64,000 bases of DNA. It comes from Vitellaria paradoxa (taxonomy: Eukaryota > Streptophyta > Magnoliopsida > Ericales > Sapotaceae). Under the pieces are notes generated by a model. That model saw only the letters and a program-made list of their open reading frames with translations, ran no database searches and was not told the DNA's origin. Both the position numbers and the translations under genes were made by a program. The number at the start of each line of letters is the position of its first letter. Within the stretch, counting starts at the first letter, position 1. The DNA is taken from the NCBI GenBank assembly GCA_019916065.1, contig JAINTL010000053.1, positions 186,001 through 250,000 on the forward strand, written 5' to 3'. Shown one piece after another: positions 59,101-64,000 of the stretch.

Positions 59101-60480
59101 TTAAGCATTTCTCCCTTCTTGACTCAATTCGAATATGCTCTCCACCATTCGAATAAGCTTTTGCTGCCCCTGTCTCAGCTCACTAACTTCCCTCATCAGT
59201 ACTTCTTGATTTTTCTGGATTAATTTCAACTTCTCCTCTGTGCTCATGGGGGCTGCTTCAGTTGTCTCCTCCTCTGCTGGCTGCTGCTGGTTGTTCTCAA
59301 TTGCAGGTGGAGCAGCCTTCTTAATTGTCCTCGACTTCGATTCATAGATATCTTGTCTATCAAAGGAGCAGCTTTCACAATGGCCATTCCTACCTCTTCC
59401 TCTATTCCCAAAAAGTGCTGAATTATCTCTGTAATTAAACCTCCAAAAGGCAGCCCAGCAGTGGATTCTGATTTCTCTACCACATGAGAAATAACCAACC
59501 AAATGTGGTAAGGTAAATCCATGGGAATGCCTAACAACAACTTTCCCATAATCATGGCTTGTTCAAGAGTGATGGTTGACTTGTAAGCATGGGGCAGAAA
59601 TAAAGAACAGACTAGCATGTGAAGGATATTACTTTTGGGAGTAATTCCTGACTTGGACATCCTAGCAGTGGTCCATTGAGCTTGAGGGTTGGCTGTGAAG
59701 AGCCTAGCCAAATTGTCCTTATGCAATTGCTTCTCCCATTGTGCTTTTTGTTTAGGTGTGGATTCGGGTATTCTTTCAACAGGCAAGTGACCTATGAAAG
59801 AAATCTTCTCAAGATTCAAACTAATTCTCTTCCCTCTAACCTTAGAGTTTATCTCAGGTCTCTCATGAATCATACCCACTTCAGCATTTGAGTAAAACTC
59901 TCTCACATATGGTACCACAGCCCTCCTACTGGTTGTAACCCAATGTGCCCAGCCCCTTTGCTCAAATAATTCTAACAATTCATAGGGTGGTTCATTGTAA
60001 TCCTCCAATTTAATTCCTCTTTCACTCAACACAGCTCTCTTGCTGTAATTCTCATCATATTTCAGCTTTGAAGCTTTGTTGGAAAACCTCAAGTTATCAA
60101 AAGAACCCTCATCAAAAAGATCATGGTCAGATTAGTGCTTCAGGTTCATCCTCAGGAACATTTTCAGAGGTATGGACCTCATGCTCAGGAGTAGTGGTGT
60201 GTTCCTTAGTAGGCACATTCTCAGGAACTCCAACAGAGTTTTCCTTTTCAACATTAGAGACATGATCATCATGTCTCTCACTCAAACTCTCATTACCTAC
60301 AGAATGGAATGATTCTGTTCTAGAGGAGGACCTACGGTCTGATTTAGAAGATGACAATTCATATGTTATGGGTTCCTGAACAACAAGTGAAGAACCCTTA
60401 CCATGTTGGCTCAAAATCCTCATGCTCCTTCTTTTAGCCTTACCTTTGTAAGCCATCTTCTTCATCCTCTTTGGTGGCAT
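59101..60480 (-). pseudogene. Athila-like ORF3 (env-position / plant transposon protein), frameshifted
   Basis: In element order: 60480-60127 (MPPKRMKKMAYKGKAKRR.., basic then Ser/Glu-rich), a frameshift near 60120, 60092-~59340 (..YELLELFEQRGWAHWV.., FYSNAEVG.., VRGKRISLNLEKI, ARMSKSGITPKSNILHMLVC, GKLLLGIPMDLPYHIW), another shift near 59340, then a coiled-coil tail (EEKLKLIQKNQEVLMREVSE) ending at 59101. The central part resembles the 'putative plant transposon protein' domain found downstream of pol in Athila-type elements, the position of env-like genes. No clear signal peptide or fusion feature is visible. Broken, so not expected to make a full protein. Confidence 0.6.
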
Positions 60481-61114
60481 CTTGCTTCAATTGATTCTCC
60501 ACCCTTTATCAGAAATTCTCCAAAGCTGTAAACCCTAGCTTCTTCAATCGCAGCTCTGTATCTGAATCTTCCTTTCAATGTCAACTCAAAATCACACTCA
60601 GATAATCTGAAAGTAAAAGACTGGAAGAAGATGTGGAATGGTGAAGGTTTCAGGGTTGTGGGCACCAGGGCTCGTATTCGAATAGAACAGGAACTTGAAT
60701 GGGGCCACTCACGGGTATATACAGGATTTAAAACCGACATCATATTCGAATACCCAGACCCATATTCGAATACAGGTTATCAGCAATTTGCAATTCCAGT
60801 GTCCAGAAAACCAGAAATTCTTCCCCCATTTCTTAAGAATACTCAAATTAAGTTTTGCCAACAGCTAGGATTCGAAAATTATTTCAAAAGAAATAACTAA
60901 TTCAAGAAGAAGTTTTGTAATTTTTCCAAATTTTCAAAAATTTTTTTTTTTTTCAAATTTTCAACATATGCAAACTCAAACTGACATAGGCATGATCTTA
61001 ATTCAATTCAAACAATTCCAAATCATATCCAAAACATTCTGATCATATACAATCACTTAATTCAGCAAATTTCAGTAAAAAAATACTATTCACATCCACA
61101 AACTCAGATTGTGT

Positions 61115-61124
61115 CCCCCCCAAC
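61115..61124 (-). promoter_or_regulatory. Internal polypurine-like tract between pol and ORF3
   Basis: Minus strand reads ACAATGCATGATTTTAGTTGGGGGGG, resembling the real polypurine tract at 57376-57384 (TAGTTGGGGGG). In Athila-type elements a second such tract often follows pol; it could prime plus-strand DNA. Role inferred. Confidence 0.4.
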
Positions 61125-61527
61125 TAAAATCATGCATTGTCCTCAATGTATTAAACCAGCAAATTAAAGAAAGGTTGGGGAAGTAACATACCTGAAGATT
61201 GTGAATGAAAATTCAACTTATTACCAAGAAATGAAAGCTGATAGTCAGCTGCTGTGACCAATTCCCCACCAACTTGTTCCAAGCTCTCATTTCAGCAGTG
61301 GCAAGGCATTTAGTCCAGCTACTGCATGATCACAGCTGCAGTTGCAATTGCAACTGATCACATCAGATTTGAATGGATTCTTTTCATCAAGCAGATTCTT
61401 CACTTCCTCAGTTGAGTACTACTTGCAGCTGAAAACTGAATGTTAGCAATAACCATATACAACTCTTTTTTTTTTTTTAAATAAGAACCTACACTATTAT
61501 GATACAAAGTCAGAATCCTTCCTTCAT

Positions 61528-62821
61528 TCAAACAGAATTTGGGGGATCTTCGAGATCCCAACTCTCTACTTCAGCAACAAAATTCTCATGATACTCTTTC
61601 AATCTCTGTCCATTCACTCTAAAAACATTCTTGGAGGTTGGATTTTGAATGTCAACAGCCCCAAACTCAGTGATGTTCTGAATCACATATGGACCACTCC
61701 ATCTTGACTTCAACTTCCCGGGAAACAAGTGTAACCTTGAGTCATACAACAAAACCTTTTGACCCACAAACAACTCTCTTTTGAGGATATGTGTATCATG
61801 CCATTTCTTCACTCTATCCTTGGTGATCTTAGCATTCTCATATGCATCATTCCTAATCTCCTCAAGCTCATTTAGTTGCAATTTTCTTTGAAAACCAGAT
61901 TCAGTGATGCTCTCATTAAAATGTCTCACTGCCCAAAAGGCCTTGTGTTCAAGTTCCACAGGAAGATGACAAGCTTTTCCATACACTAACCTATAAGGAG
62001 ACATGCCTAGGATAGTCTTGTAGGCAGTCCTATAAGCCCAAAGTGCATCAACCAATTTCAAAGACCAATCTTTCCTTGTGGGATTCACTGTTTTTTCAAT
62101 GATTCTTTTGATCTCTCTATTGGCTAATTCAGCTTGTCCACTTGTTTGGGGGTGGTAAGATGTTCCAACCTTGTGTAACACCCCATACTTCTTCATCAAA
62201 AGACCAACATGTCTATTGCAAAAATGTGTTCCCCTATCACTTATCATGGCCTTTGGCATTCCAAATCTTGAAAACACATTTTCCTTCAAAAATTTTATCA
62301 CTACCTTGTGGTCATTGGTCCTAGTTGGTATGGCTTCTACCCACTTTGAAACATAATTCCACTGCCACTAAGATATACTCATTGCCAAATGAATTCACAA
62401 ATGGTCCCATAAAATCCATACCCCAACAATCAAAGATATCAAGCACATAAATGGGGTGAAGTGGCATCATGTTTCTCCTAGTGATCTTACCAAGCCTTTG
62501 ACACCTATCACAAGCAACACAAAAGGCATGCACATCCCTAAACATGGTAGGCCAAAACAATCCACTCTGTAAAATCTTTGCCACTGTCTTCCTAGCTGAA
62601 AAATGACCTCCACATGCAAGAGTATGACAAAAACTAATGACACTCTGGGCTTCACTCTCGGGTATGCATCTCCTTATGACTTGATCTGAGCAATACTTAA
62701 ACAAATAAGGGTCATCCCAGAAAAAGTGTCTCACATTCCTAAAGAACTTCCTTCTATCCAGCATGGTCCAGTGAGAAGCACAATACCTGAAGCTAGGTAG
62801 TTGGCTATATCTGCAAACCAA
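61528..62821 (-). pseudogene. Athila-like integrase, frameshifted
   Basis: 62821-62321: N-terminal zinc region (CHTLACGGHFSARKTV..FWPTMFRDVHAFCVACDRCQR, H-H-C-C) and the first catalytic Asp (DCWGMDFMGPF). Near 62345 one extra base shifts the frame. 62301-61528 continues with [18 protein letters not shown], the second Asp (MISDRGTHF), the Glu ([14 protein letters not shown]), and the C-terminal [14 protein letters not shown] domain, ending DLEDPPNSV. Near 62780 another shift separates it from RNase H. All DDE residues are present, but the frame is broken twice. Confidence 0.9.
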
Positions 62822-64000
62822 GGTACCTCAGAAGAGTCTATGTGGAACAACTGCTCATCAGGGAATGTCTCATTGATGGGAGAATCAAAAGATGCTAAAT
62901 CTTGATGTGGGAGTCTAGAAAGGTGATCAGCAACTACATTTTCAACTCCCTTTTTGTCCTTGATTTCTAAATCAAATTCTTGAAGCAGAAGAATCCATCT
63001 AATAAGTCTAGGCTTAGCATCAGGTTTGGTCAAGAGATACTTCAAAGCAGCATGGTCAGTGTATACTATGACATGGGAACCTACCAGGTATGATCTGAAC
63101 TTGTCCAAGGCATATACTACTGCTAGCAACTCCTTCTCAGTAGTAGTGTAATTCCTTTGTGCTTCACTAAGGGTTTTGCTAGCATAGTACAATACATGTG
63201 GCCTCCTATCCCTCCTCTGTCCTAGCACTGCACCAATGGCACAATCACTAGCATCACACATGATTTCAAATGGTAAAGTCCAGTCTGGTGGCTGCATAAT
63301 GGGAGCTGAGGTGAGCAAACTCTTAAGTCTATCAAATGAGGCCTGACACTCTGGTGTCCAATCAAAGGGAACATCCTGGGATAGAAGGTTGCACAAAGGT
63401 CTAGCAATGGCACTGAATGATGCAATGAACCTTCTATAAAACCCAGCATGGCCAAGAAATGATCTGATATCCTTAACACATCTAGGGGTAGGAAGTTTTT
63501 GAATAATTTCCACTTTGGCTTTGTCTACTTCTATCCCCCTAGAAGACACTATGTGGCCAAGGACAATTCCATGAGTTACCATAAAGTGGCATTTTTCCCA
63601 GTTCAAAACCAAGTTTTTCTCCTCACATCTAATCAAAACCTTCTCTAAGTTTCCCAAACATGTATCAAAGTCACTGCCATATACTGAAAAGTCATCCATA
63701 AAAACTTCAAGGAATCTCTCTACAAAATCACTAAACAGACTCATCATACATCTCTGAAATGTTGCAGGAGCATTGCAAAGACCAAAAGGCATACGCCTAT
63801 ATGCAAATGTGCCAAATGGGCAAGTGAATGTGGTCTTTTCCTGATCCTCCAATGCAATCTCAATCTGATTATACCCAGAGTAACCATCCAAGAAACAGTA
63901 AAATGCATGCCCTGCCACTCTTTCCAATACCTGATCTAGGAATGGAAGAGGGAAGTGATCTTTCCTTGTGACTGCATTCAACTTTCTATAATCTATGCAC
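62731..64000 (-). pseudogene. Athila-like reverse transcriptase-RNase H, cut by window edge
   Basis: The frame enters from beyond 64000 (..[20 protein letters not shown]). Reverse transcriptase motifs: [34 protein letters not shown], and the catalytic [10 protein letters not shown]. RNase [44 protein letters not shown], then VVADHLSRL. The last ~20 residues before the stop at 62731 are out of frame relative to the family, from a frameshift near 62780. RT and RNase H themselves look intact within the window. Gag, protease and the 5' LTR lie outside. Confidence 0.92.

Noticed and set aside
1..64000. tRNA or rRNA genes
   Set aside because: Scanned for cloverleaf hallmarks (GGTTCGA.TCC-type T arms) and rRNA signatures; only retrotransposon primer-binding complements were seen.

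Overview
Nuclear DNA of a flowering plant, probably a woody dicot. Evidence: spliced genes with GT..AG introns, very AT-rich intergenic DNA full of microsatellites and MITEs, Ty1/copia and Ty3/gypsy (Athila and chromovirus-type) retrotransposons, and plant-only families (FAR1-related FRF, CML calmodulin-like, plant lipoxygenase). The species cannot be named from the sequence.

Layout. (1) 1-5960 and 12405-18910 are two diverged copies of one block: a four-helix membrane-protein gene followed by the 5' part of a FAR1-related gene. Both membrane-protein copies look intact; only the second FAR1-related copy keeps its coding exons. A 3.2 kb element with long inverted ends and nested minisatellites (about 8580-11815) lies between the blocks. 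(2) 17.7-23.8 kb holds an FRF-type FAR1-domain gene, whose ATG appears to be split by an intron, and an intronless CML gene on the opposite strand. (3) 25.2-26.3 kb is a triplicated ~348 bp repeat. (4) 28.3-52.5 kb is a tandem cluster of plant lipoxygenases: LOX-A (28328-43211, one frameshift, several insertions including a whole copia element), a relic of exon 1 (about 44940-45480) and LOX-B (46486-52519, apparently intact). (5) 53.1-64 kb is nested gypsy DNA: a long LTR of a chromovirus-like element, interrupted by a minus-strand Athila-like element that runs off the window.

The most unusual feature is inside both LOX genes. Between the exon encoding ..KLIRQQ and the exon starting [12 protein letters not shown] there is a tandem array of 119-159 bp cassettes. 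Each complete cassette carries a 27-nt exon-like core framed by a 3' splice site and a GT donor, in phase 0 and free of stop codons: seven in LOX-B, five plus one broken in LOX-A. If spliced in, they add a variable number of 9-residue acidic/basic modules to a catalytic-domain loop, a potential combinatorial micro-exon array. The same genes share a last exon that appears identical although the other exons differ, suggesting recent gene conversion.
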